Of a stretch of DNA of 43,382 nt, positions 22,068 through 29,521 are shown piece after piece (position 1 is the stretch's first letter; every line of letters begins with the position of its first letter). The stretch is from a bacterium (GTDB lineage: Bacteria; UBP6; UBA1177). A program made the position numbers and the translations under genes. The notes under the pieces were generated by a model that worked only from the letters and a program-made list of their open reading frames with translations, ran no database searches and was not told where the DNA came from. Location: NCBI GenBank assembly GCA_017645765.1, contig JAGCNV010000106.1, forward strand, positions 71,301 through 114,682, given 5' to 3'.

Positions 22068-23672
22068 ATGAGCTTCTTTCTGATTTTTCTTTTTATCTTT
22101 TCGCTGCAGACACTCTCTGACAACGATGATTTTTATCTGATTTTCGAAAGCGATGATGAAAACCCGACTTTTTCGTCCTACCGCCTTAACAATCCGGAAA
22201 GGATAGTTTTTGAAGCGAGCGGAACTTTCAAAGATACCGACCTGGCAAATCTGCCTGACATTGTGAAGTCAGTAGAAAAAAGCGTTTCAGGCGGAATAAC
22301 GAGATTCATTTTTTTCGTTGAATCAGGTGCTCAGTACACTTTTTTCAACCGCAAAGGAACGATTATCATGGGTTTAAGCCGCTCGCTGTTTGTCGATGAT
22401 GAGAATTTTGACTCGATCATAGCGAAATTCAAAGACAAAAGAGAAGCCGAACGTCTTGTACAGGCTGAAAAAGAGCGGAAAATCGAAGAAGAACGCATAG
22501 CGGAAGAAAACAGACGGCTCGAAGAAGAAAAACGGATAGCTGAGCTCAAAAAAGCCGAAGAAGAAAAGCGGATCGCAGAAGAAGAGAAACGGTTAGCCGA
22601 AGAAAGACGTATAGCTGAAGAAAAACGACTTGCTGAACTTAAAAAAGCTGAAGAAGAAAAGCGTTTAGCCGAGGAAAAACGCTTAGCCGAAGAAAAGCGT
22701 CGTCTCGCAGCTGCAAGAGAAACCGAACTTGTCAATTCTCTTATGAACGAACTTGCTGAAGAAGAGCGGCTAGCTGAAGAAAGACGGATCGCAGAACTCA
22801 AAAAAGCCGAAGAAGAAAAAAGAATTGCGGAAGAAAAGCGTTTAGCCGAAGAAAAGCGGATCGCTGAGGAAAAACGCTTGGCAGAACTCAAAAAAGCTGA
22901 GGAAGAGAAACGGATCGCCGAGGAAAAACGCTTAGCCGAAGAAAAACGGCTCGCCGAACTCAAAAAAGCTGAAGAAGAAAGACGGATCGCTGAGGAAAAA
23001 CGCTTAGCTGAAGAAAAACGTCTGGCTGAACTCAAAAAAGCCGAGGAAGAGAGACGGATCGCTGAGGAAAAACGCTTAGCTGAAAAAAAACGTATAGCGG
23101 AACTCAAAAAAGCCGAGGAAGAAAGACGGATCGCTGAGGAAAAACGCTTAACTGAAGAAAGGCGTATAGCTGAACTTAAAAAAGCTGAAGAAGAAAAGCG
23201 TTTAGCCGAGGAACAGCGCATGGCGGAACGAAAGAAAGCTGTCAAATCGGAAGACGGCGAAATCCGTCAGCTTAAAGTCGTAAAAGCTGAAAAAGAACCG
23301 ACTTTGAGCGAAAAACTGCCCGATCTTCCTGTCACAAAACTGGCAAAGAAAGGAAAACTGAAAAACATTTTCTTCAGGAAATTCCCCGAATTCAGCCGGA
23401 TAACGATAGAACTTGACGGCGAAGTTGACTATCAGTTCAGAGAAATAACCGGCGGATTCGTCATTGATGTCCACAACTTTGACAAAATTCCTCAATATTT
23501 GCTGAACATTATCGACACACGTGCTTTCAAGGCCGAGGTAAATTACATCTATCCGAAAAAAGTGAACGGCATTTTGAAAATCTACATAAAAACCGATCCG
23601 GGAATGGCTGTCAGAAAGAGCAAAGACGGCAAATATGTCAACTTTGACTTTTTCAAGCCGACAATCGAATAA
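22068..23672 (+). CDS. Secreted AMIN - charged helix - AMIN protein
   Basis: The 534-residue product starts with a hydrophobic signal (MSFFLIFLFIFSLQ) without a lipobox. Residues ~20-105 resemble an AMIN domain: YRLNNPERIVFEASG and GITRFIFFVESGAQYTFF. Residues ~124-390 are an uninterrupted Glu/Lys/Arg/Ala helix with eight LKKAEEE blocks and many EEKRLAE heptads, broken once by AAARETELVNSLMNELA. Residues ~425-534 form a second AMIN-like domain (FSRITIELDGEVDY, GGFVIDVHNF, INYIYPKK-type strand). AMIN domains bind peptidoglycan or the envelope in PilQ and amidases. The helix could be a rigid spacer tens of nanometres long. No strong ribosome-binding site is visible before ATG 22068. Confidence 0.78.
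   Translation: MSFFLIFLFIFSLQTLSDNDDFYLIFESDDENPTFSSYRLNNPERIVFEASGTFKDTDLANLPDIVKSVEKSVSGGITRFIFFVESGAQYTFFNRKGTIIMGLSRSLFVDDENFDSIIAKFKDKREAERLVQAEKERKIEEERIAEENRRLEEEKRIAELKKAEEEKRIAEEEKRLAEERRIAEEKRLAELKKAEEEKRLAEEKRLAEEKRRLAAARETELVNSLMNELAEEERLAEERRIAELKKAEEEKRIAEEKRLAEEKRIAEEKRLAELKKAEEEKRIAEEKRLAEEKRLAELKKAEEERRIAEEKRLAEEKRLAELKKAEEERRIAEEKRLAEKKRIAELKKAEEERRIAEEKRLTEERRIAELKKAEEEKRLAEEQRMAERKKAVKSEDGEIRQLKVVKAEKEPTLSEKLPDLPVTKLAKKGKLKNIFFRKFPEFSRITIELDGEVDYQFREITGGFVIDVHNFDKIPQYLLNIIDTRAFKAEVNYIYPKKVNGILKIYIKTDPGMAVRKSKDGKYVNFDFFKPTIE
22887..23246 (+). repeat. 72-bp tandem repeat in charged-helix coding region
   Basis: LKKAEEE codon blocks recur exactly every 72 bp at 22887, 22959, 23031, 23103 and 23175. 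Less regular copies lie upstream from about 22540. Each unit encodes 24 residues of the helix. Confidence 0.9.
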
Positions 23673-23710
23673 AAAAATAATGTTCTCCCCTATTTTATTA
23701 TCCAAATTCT

Positions 23711-23738
23711 TTGCACTTTTTTCATAAATCCTTAAAAT
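23711..23738 (+). promoter_or_regulatory. Promoter of slyD transcript
   Basis: TTGCAC (23711-23716) and TAAAAT (23733-23738) have a 16-bp spacer. The slyD ribosome-binding site GGAGGAG follows at about 23780. Confidence 0.6.
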
Positions 23739-23791
23739 ATTGCGATTTTGAGATTAAATCTCGATTTTTTTAATATTCTGGAGGAGAAAAA

Positions 23792-24337
23792 ATGGCAGTT
23801 CAAAAAGGTGACAAAGTGGCGATCCACTACATCGGACGCTTGAAAGACGGAAGCGAATTCGACAATTCCTACGAAAACGGCGAACCGATAAAATTCGAAG
23901 TCGGCGGCGGAATGGTTATTCCGGGTTTTGAGAACGGCGTTATCGGCATGGAAATCGGTGACAAAAAAACAATCGTGATCCCGCCGGAACAGGCTTACGG
24001 CGAAAGGATGGAAGAGTATGTTTTCGATGTCAGCAAATCGGAATTTCCGAAAGACGCAGACATTCACGAAGGAGCCATTTTCCAGATGCAGAGCGATCAG
24101 GGCGAAGTAATTCCGGTAGTCATTTCGAAAATCGAAGGCGACACGGTTTATCTCGATGCAAACCATCCGCTTGCAGGAAAAGAACTCACTTTCGAGATGG
24201 AACTTGTAGCTACAGGAGTTGAAATTCCTCATCATCACTGCGGTTGCGGCTGCGAAGAGTGCGGAGACGACTGCGACTGTGACGACCACGACTGCGATGA
24301 TCATGACTGCAACTGCGGCTGCGGACATCATCACTAA
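23792..24337 (+). CDS. slyD: FKBP-type peptidyl-prolyl isomerase SlyD with metal-binding tail
   Basis: SlyD speeds proline isomerisation, acts as a chaperone and binds metals, helping nickel-enzyme maturation in E. coli. The 181-residue product has the FKBP part (VAIHYIGRLKDGSEFDNS, PGFENGVIGMEIGDKK, PPEQAYGER) split by an insert-in-flap domain (about 70-125), and NHPLAGKELTFE. The last ~35 residues are almost entirely His, Cys, Asp and Gly: GVEIPHHHCGCGCEEC, DCDCDDHDCDDHDC and a final GHHH. This is a rich soft-metal tail, cytoplasmic because no signal peptide is present. It is the second metal-rich protein in this region. Confidence 0.94.
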   Translation: MAVQKGDKVAIHYIGRLKDGSEFDNSYENGEPIKFEVGGGMVIPGFENGVIGMEIGDKKTIVIPPEQAYGERMEEYVFDVSKSEFPKDADIHEGAIFQMQSDQGEVIPVVISKIEGDTVYLDANHPLAGKELTFEMELVATGVEIPHHHCGCGCEECGDDCDCDDHDCDDHDCNCGCGHHH

Positions 24338-24365
24338 TTTTTGAATATTTTACGGAGGTTTTTTT

Positions 24366-25961
24366 ATGAATGCTGCTTCTATTTTAGCTGTCGCGCTTCT
24401 TGTTGCCGGTGTTGTTGCTGCCGGCGTTATTGTATGGAAATATGTCAAAGATCTGCACGAATCGCCTCGCGATATGTGGATTCTTTTCGGATACATGGTC
24501 ATTCAGTACATCGCCTATGCTGCGATGAACCCGGTTCTTACACTCTGGCTTTCGGCTGACTGCGGTGTAAGCGACATCACCGCCGGAAACATCATTATGA
24601 TCTGGTCGATCCTCCTTTCCTGCATCGGTATGGTCGCAGGTGCTCTGGTTGACACGATCGGCGTAAGAAAAGTAATGTTCTTAAGTGTAATATTCCTTTT
24701 CGTTTCGCGTCTGGCAATGACTTTCATTACCAATCCGGTGATCGTTTTCATCGTAGGTTTCATTCCGTTCGCACTCGGTTTCGCGCTTGTTTCGCCCGTT
24801 ATTTCGGTTTCGATCAAAAGATACACGACTAAAGAAGGGGCGGCTCTCGGATTCGGTCTTTTCTACGTCATCATGAACGCGGCTTACGCTGTCGGCGGCT
24901 GGCTTATCGACTTTGTCAGAGACAGATTCGCTGAAAGAGATGCGGCTGGCAAAATCATCAATGAAAACGCCGGAATAGACCTCGCAGGAATTCACCTTTC
25001 AAGTTATCAGATGCTCTTCCTCATCGCTGTCGGACTTACGATCATCGGCGCACTCGTAATCATGTTCATCCGTGATGGTATCGAAGTTGTCGAAGAGACC
25101 GACGAATCGGGTAAAACCTCGTCGAAAATCATCAAAAAACCGGTCGAACAGCACGGAAGCGGCCTTCAGGCTGTCAAAGGTGCAGCAGTTTCAATGGGTA
25201 AAAAGATCGGCGGTGCCGTAAAAGAAAATTACTTCTGGATTTTCATCGGCATTTTGACAATCACCCTCTTCGTCCGTTTCGTTTTCTTCCACCTTCACTA
25301 CACTTTCCCGAAATACGGAATCAGAGTTCTCGGCGAAGGTGCGAAAATCGGCTCGATCTACGGCGTTCTCAACCCAGTTCTTATCATCTACCTCACTCCG
25401 CTCGTAGCTGCTTTCACAAGAAAGACGAAATCTTACAAAATGCTTGTCATCGGCTCGCTCGTTTCGGCTGCAAGCTGCTTTATCGCAGTTCTCCCGGGTA
25501 CGATGTTCTCTTTCCTCAACGACTCAGTTCTGAGTGAAATCATCTTCATCAAATGGCTCGGAATCGCAAAGGATATGAACGGACTTCAGGAGTTCTTCGC
25601 TGCTAATCCGCTTTCGATGCAGTACTGGTCGCTGATTTTCTTCTTCATCATCTTCACAATCGGCGAATCGATCTGGTCACCGAGACTTATGCAGTTCACG
25701 GCTGAAATCGCTCCGAAGGGAAAAGAGGGAACCTACATTTCTCTTTCGGTTCTTCCTTTCTTCTTCGCGAAATTCTTCGTTGCTCCGCTTTCAGGCTGGC
25801 TCGTAAGTTCATACGTTCCGCTTGACGAAGCAGGTAAAATCGCTTCGAGTTATCCGAACCACCACATGGTATGGGTTATAATCGGCGGCATGGCGCTTAT
25901 CACTCCGATCGGACTTCTGGTTTTGAGACCGTTCTTCAAGAAACACATAAAAGAAGCGTAA
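24366..25961 (+). CDS. Major facilitator superfamily transporter
   Basis: The 531-residue protein has about 12-14 hydrophobic helices. After an N-terminal helix come MNPVLTLWLS and an MFS-like loop, GALVDTIGVRKVMFLS, between helices 2 and 3. A long charged cytoplasmic linker (about 235-285, VVEETDESGKTSSKIIKKP) separates the halves. The second half contains FIGILTITLFVRFVFFHLHY. The substrate cannot be read. ATG 24366 follows ACGGAGG, 28 bp after slyD, and the next gene starts directly at its stop, so slyD, this transporter and the regulator may share a transcript. It resembles peptide-type MFS members only in broad outline. Confidence 0.8.
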   Translation: MNAASILAVALLVAGVVAAGVIVWKYVKDLHESPRDMWILFGYMVIQYIAYAAMNPVLTLWLSADCGVSDITAGNIIMIWSILLSCIGMVAGALVDTIGVRKVMFLSVIFLFVSRLAMTFITNPVIVFIVGFIPFALGFALVSPVISVSIKRYTTKEGAALGFGLFYVIMNAAYAVGGWLIDFVRDRFAERDAAGKIINENAGIDLAGIHLSSYQMLFLIAVGLTIIGALVIMFIRDGIEVVEETDESGKTSSKIIKKPVEQHGSGLQAVKGAAVSMGKKIGGAVKENYFWIFIGILTITLFVRFVFFHLHYTFPKYGIRVLGEGAKIGSIYGVLNPVLIIYLTPLVAAFTRKTKSYKMLVIGSLVSAASCFIAVLPGTMFSFLNDSVLSEIIFIKWLGIAKDMNGLQEFFAANPLSMQYWSLIFFFIIFTIGESIWSPRLMQFTAEIAPKGKEGTYISLSVLPFFFAKFFVAPLSGWLVSSYVPLDEAGKIASSYPNHHMVWVIIGGMALITPIGLLVLRPFFKKHIKEA

Positions 25962-27323
25962 ATGAACAGGATAGTCCTTGTCATAGACGACGAGGAGTCG
26001 ATACTCCAGTCGATGAAGTTTATGCTCGGCAATTCGGGCTATACTGTAATGACTGCTGCAGACGCCACTGCCGGTCTTAAGATCATCAAGGAACTGGAGC
26101 ACGAACTCTCCGTTATCGTTACAGACCTTTTTCTTCCCGGCGGCTTTGACGGTTTCGACATAATCGAAGCGGTGAAAGATCTGGAGACGCAGATCCCGAT
26201 AATCATGATAACCGCTTTCGGCAACGTCGAGACTGCCGTCAGGGCGATGCAGAACGGCGCATACACTTTTCTCACAAAGCCGATCGACATGAAAGTCCTG
26301 CTCGAACAGATGAACAAGGCGATCGAAGTCGGCAACCTTATGAAAGAAAACGTTCGTCTGAAAAAGGAAAACCTCGATATTTCGGCAGATAAATACCGCA
26401 TAATTTTCCAGAGCGAAGCGATGGAAAAGCTGCTGAAAAACGCGACAGAAATAGCGAAAACCGACGAAACCGTTCTTATCACTGGAGAAAGCGGAACCGG
26501 AAAAGAACTCGTAGCCCATTTTGTTCTCCGCGAAAGCAGGCGTGTCGGGGCTCCGTTTGTTGCATTCAACGCCGCTGCAGTAACCGAATCTTTGATGGAA
26601 TCGGAACTTTTCGGCTACAAGAAAGGAGCTTTTACGGGTGCAGACAAAAACTCGCCAGGTCTGGTAGGTGCAGCCGAAGGAGGAACACTTTTCATCGATG
26701 AAATCGGCGATATGCCGCCGAGTCTTCAGACAAAACTGCTGCGTTTTCTCGAATCCAAAGAATATCTTCCGGTCGGCAGTTCGACTCCGCTCCATGCTAA
26801 TGTCAGAATAATCGCTGCAACAAACAAAAACCTCGAAAAAGAGGCTGAAAAAGGGAATTTCAGGAAAGACCTCTACTACAGGCTGAGCACTTTCATCCTT
26901 CACATACCGCCCTTGAGAGAGCGCAAAGAGGATATTCCGCTTCTTGTCAAGCATTTTGTCGAAAAAGCATCACTGGAATTTGCGAAAGAAGTCGTTTATC
27001 CCGATCACGAAACGATAAAGGAACTTGTCAAACAGGAATGGAAAGGCAATGTCAGAGAGCTCAAAAGCTATATGAGCCGCTTCGTTCTGACGGGTTCCGG
27101 GCTTCCGTCAGGAGAAAACGGACACCATGCCGCTCAGTCAGAAAACAGCGGCGCGGCAGTTCTTTCATTCCGTGTCGGAGAAAAAACGCTTGATGAAATT
27201 GAAAAGGAGATGCTTGAGGCAACTCTCAAGTTCACAAACGGAGACAAGCACCTTGCCTCTAAACTTCTGGGACGTTCCGAAAGGACGCTCTACCGCAGAC
27301 TTTCAAAAGACGACGAATTATAA
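25962..27323 (+). CDS. NtrC-family sigma-54-dependent response regulator
   Basis: The 453-residue protein has a receiver domain (1-120) with the acidic pair in VIDDEE, phospho-acceptor Asp55 in VTDLFLPGG and the FLTKPID lysine. The AAA+ domain has Walker A GESGTGKE (about 173), the sigma-54 contact loop GAFTGAD (about 221), Walker B GGTLFIDEIGD, and RIIAATNKNL. A Fis-type helix-turn-helix at the end (DKHLASKLLGRSERTLYRRL) binds enhancers. It activates sigma-54 promoters when phosphorylated. It starts immediately after the MFS stop. No histidine kinase gene is in the window, so its partner is elsewhere. Its targets are unknown; the downstream GT-C pair is a candidate. Confidence 0.93.
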   Translation: MNRIVLVIDDEESILQSMKFMLGNSGYTVMTAADATAGLKIIKELEHELSVIVTDLFLPGGFDGFDIIEAVKDLETQIPIIMITAFGNVETAVRAMQNGAYTFLTKPIDMKVLLEQMNKAIEVGNLMKENVRLKKENLDISADKYRIIFQSEAMEKLLKNATEIAKTDETVLITGESGTGKELVAHFVLRESRRVGAPFVAFNAAAVTESLMESELFGYKKGAFTGADKNSPGLVGAAEGGTLFIDEIGDMPPSLQTKLLRFLESKEYLPVGSSTPLHANVRIIAATNKNLEKEAEKGNFRKDLYYRLSTFILHIPPLRERKEDIPLLVKHFVEKASLEFAKEVVYPDHETIKELVKQEWKGNVRELKSYMSRFVLTGSGLPSGENGHHAAQSENSGAAVLSFRVGEKTLDEIEKEMLEATLKFTNGDKHLASKLLGRSERTLYRRLSKDDEL

Positions 27324-27337
27324 ATTCAGGGGCAGTT

Positions 27338-29521
27338 TTGGGAAAAATCAGAATATTTACTGCCGCTATCCTTTTTCTGATTTTTTTCGTCTGGGCGTTT
27401 GCTGGTAATTTTGAATCTCTTTTCTTCTTACAACTTCCGGCAGCAGCACTACTTTTTCTTGTTTCGTCCGCTGTTTTCGCATTTGTTCCGGCCGGAAAAC
27501 TTACCGCTGCGATAAACAGAATCGAACCTTACCGGTTCTATATCTTCCCCGCTCTCGAATTTATTTTTTCGCTTGCAGTTTCACTCTTTGTTTTCCGAAC
27601 TCTTCCTCATGCACCGGATGAAATAAACTACAAATATCTGGCCGAAGTCATTCTTGACGGAAGAATCACCTCGCCGTTGCACCCTCATTATGAGTTTTTT
27701 CATATTTTGTACTCGAAACCAACAATTTCAGGCACTTATTCCATATACCAGATTGGTTATTCAATTTTTCTAGCGCCTTTTGTTTTTTTTAAAGTACCGT
27801 TTCTGTGCAATCCGATGCTGAATGCCGTTTCGGTCTACCTGACCGGAAAAATATCAGAAGAGTTTTTCGGCAGGAAAAATGCGCTCATTGCAATGTTTCT
27901 TGCCTCGTTTTCACTGTTTATCGCGCTTCTGGGCGGAACGCTTATGGCACATTCTTTCTGCGCAGCCTGCACTCTCGGAGCGTTTTACCTCGCAGTGCTT
28001 TCGGTCAAAAACTGCGGAGCACAAAGATATGCGCTTAGCGCTGTCTCGGCACTTCTCATTGCATTTCTTATGTTTGCAAGACCTCAGAACGCATTTTTCA
28101 CGCTCATGTTTATTTTGACATATCTATTTGTTTTTATTGACAAAAAATCGTTTTTCAAAATTATTCCCGTTATGGGCACTGTAATTTTTGTCTTTTTTCT
28201 TCTTTTTGTTTACTCGAACTATACGATAAGCGGAAAAATCACAAAATTAAAGCACGCTGAATACTGGAATGTCTCGGAACCGGTGGACAACTGCATGGGT
28301 TTGGGATTCGGAAAAGGATGCAAATTCGGCACTTACTACGAAATGCCTGACAATGGTCTAACCCCTGCCCTGGCATTTAAAATCACAACTGAAAGGCTTT
28401 ATTCCTTTGTTTCAAAATTCCCGATCAGCCCGTTCGTGCTTCTATTTCTCATACTGGCATTCCTGCTTGCCAAGGATAAAATTGAACTCAAGAAAAGTTT
28501 AGTGCTTTTAAGTGGTTACATCATCTTTTTCATTGTTTATTTTTTCTATTACTATATAGATTTCGGTTACGGCGCACGATATTATTACGAATGTTCGTTT
28601 TTCCTTTTTCCGCTGATTGCACAAGGAATTACGGCAACAGCCGGAAAATCGGAAAAAATATTTTCTAAGCCGTTTTTCAAGCACGGTCTCTTTATCGCCG
28701 CATTTCTGGCATCATCCCTGATTTTCCAGACTTTCATTACTTTGCCTGAAACACTTTCATACTATTCGAAAAAATGGTGGATATCGGACAAACTCCTGTC
28801 TGAGGCACTGGCTGAAAAGAACATACACGACGGACTCGTTTTCATCAGTCCCGACACCTTTTACGCGAATGGCGCCGCCCATATGAATTTCAGCAAAATC
28901 GATGAAAACAGGCTGATTTTCGCCCACGATTTAGGGTACGCATCAAACCAGAATCTGATGGATTATTACAAAGGCAGAAAGTTCTATGCTGCATTTTTCA
29001 GCACAAACGAAGATAAAAAACCTGAAATCATTGAGATAAACCGAGACCAGTCAATTTCATGGATGACTGCCGAGGCCGAAAACAAGTATATTCCTGTTTA
29101 CGGCGAACCGGACTACTGTAACAAATTTCCTCAATATCCTGATTTTGTTAACAAATATTCAGGTTTCACACTACCGGACGATATGATTTCGGAGCGGATT
29201 TTCTTCTTCTGCCGCTTTACCGGGGCAGATCAGTTCTACACTTTGGAACAGAGTTTCGAAAAAGAAGGGATTTACAAAGTCAAAATAACTTTCGCAGCGA
29301 CACCGGAAAGCGGAAAATTTTATTTTGAAACCGGCAAATTCAATAAAAAAATCGATTTTTACTCGCAAAACAGTCATATTGAAAGCGTTGAATTTGATGT
29401 TTTCTTCAAAAAAGGGATGAATTTCATAAAAATTTCACCCGATTTTGATAGAGATCATAATTATTTTATAATTGACAAATTTGAATTTTTCCCGTCGGAG
29501 CAGATTGAGGCATCGGAATGA
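27338..29521 (+). CDS. GT-C-like multi-pass membrane protein, twin A
   Basis: TTG 27338, five bases after AGGGG, gives 727 residues and aligns with the N-terminus of the twin at 29518. About ten to twelve transmembrane helices fill residues 1-460. An early extracytoplasmic loop holds PHAPDEINY followed by HPHYEFF, the acidic-pair position typical of GT-C glycosyltransferases that use polyprenyl-phosphate sugars (PMT/ArnT type). The C-terminal ~265 residues are soluble: GLVFISPDTFYANG, EPDYCNKFPQ, FFFCRFTG, then a jelly-roll-like end (GKFYFETGKF ... FIKISPDFDRDHNYFIIDKFEF). A role in adding sugars to lipid or protein outside the membrane is inferred. It overlaps the next gene by 4 bp (ATGA). 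Confidence 0.72.
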   Translation: MGKIRIFTAAILFLIFFVWAFAGNFESLFFLQLPAAALLFLVSSAVFAFVPAGKLTAAINRIEPYRFYIFPALEFIFSLAVSLFVFRTLPHAPDEINYKYLAEVILDGRITSPLHPHYEFFHILYSKPTISGTYSIYQIGYSIFLAPFVFFKVPFLCNPMLNAVSVYLTGKISEEFFGRKNALIAMFLASFSLFIALLGGTLMAHSFCAACTLGAFYLAVLSVKNCGAQRYALSAVSALLIAFLMFARPQNAFFTLMFILTYLFVFIDKKSFFKIIPVMGTVIFVFFLLFVYSNYTISGKITKLKHAEYWNVSEPVDNCMGLGFGKGCKFGTYYEMPDNGLTPALAFKITTERLYSFVSKFPISPFVLLFLILAFLLAKDKIELKKSLVLLSGYIIFFIVYFFYYYIDFGYGARYYYECSFFLFPLIAQGITATAGKSEKIFSKPFFKHGLFIAAFLASSLIFQTFITLPETLSYYSKKWWISDKLLSEALAEKNIHDGLVFISPDTFYANGAAHMNFSKIDENRLIFAHDLGYASNQNLMDYYKGRKFYAAFFSTNEDKKPEIIEINRDQSISWMTAEAENKYIPVYGEPDYCNKFPQYPDFVNKYSGFTLPDDMISERIFFFCRFTGADQFYTLEQSFEKEGIYKVKITFAATPESGKFYFETGKFNKKIDFYSQNSHIESVEFDVFFKKGMNFIKISPDFDRDHNYFIIDKFEFFPSEQIEASE

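Noticed and set aside
22440-23240. Possible repeat array or phage tail-fibre coding repeats
   Set aside because: The 72-bp period encodes a regular charged helix between two AMIN-like domains; no other phage genes lie near it.
22331-23245. 304-codon Ser/Arg/Phe-rich frame on the minus strand
   Set aside because: It mirrors the EEKRLAE repeats of the AMIN protein and has no family features.
25809-26954. 381-codon minus-strand frame
   Set aside because: Shadow of the MFS end and the NtrC-type regulator; no recognisable domain.
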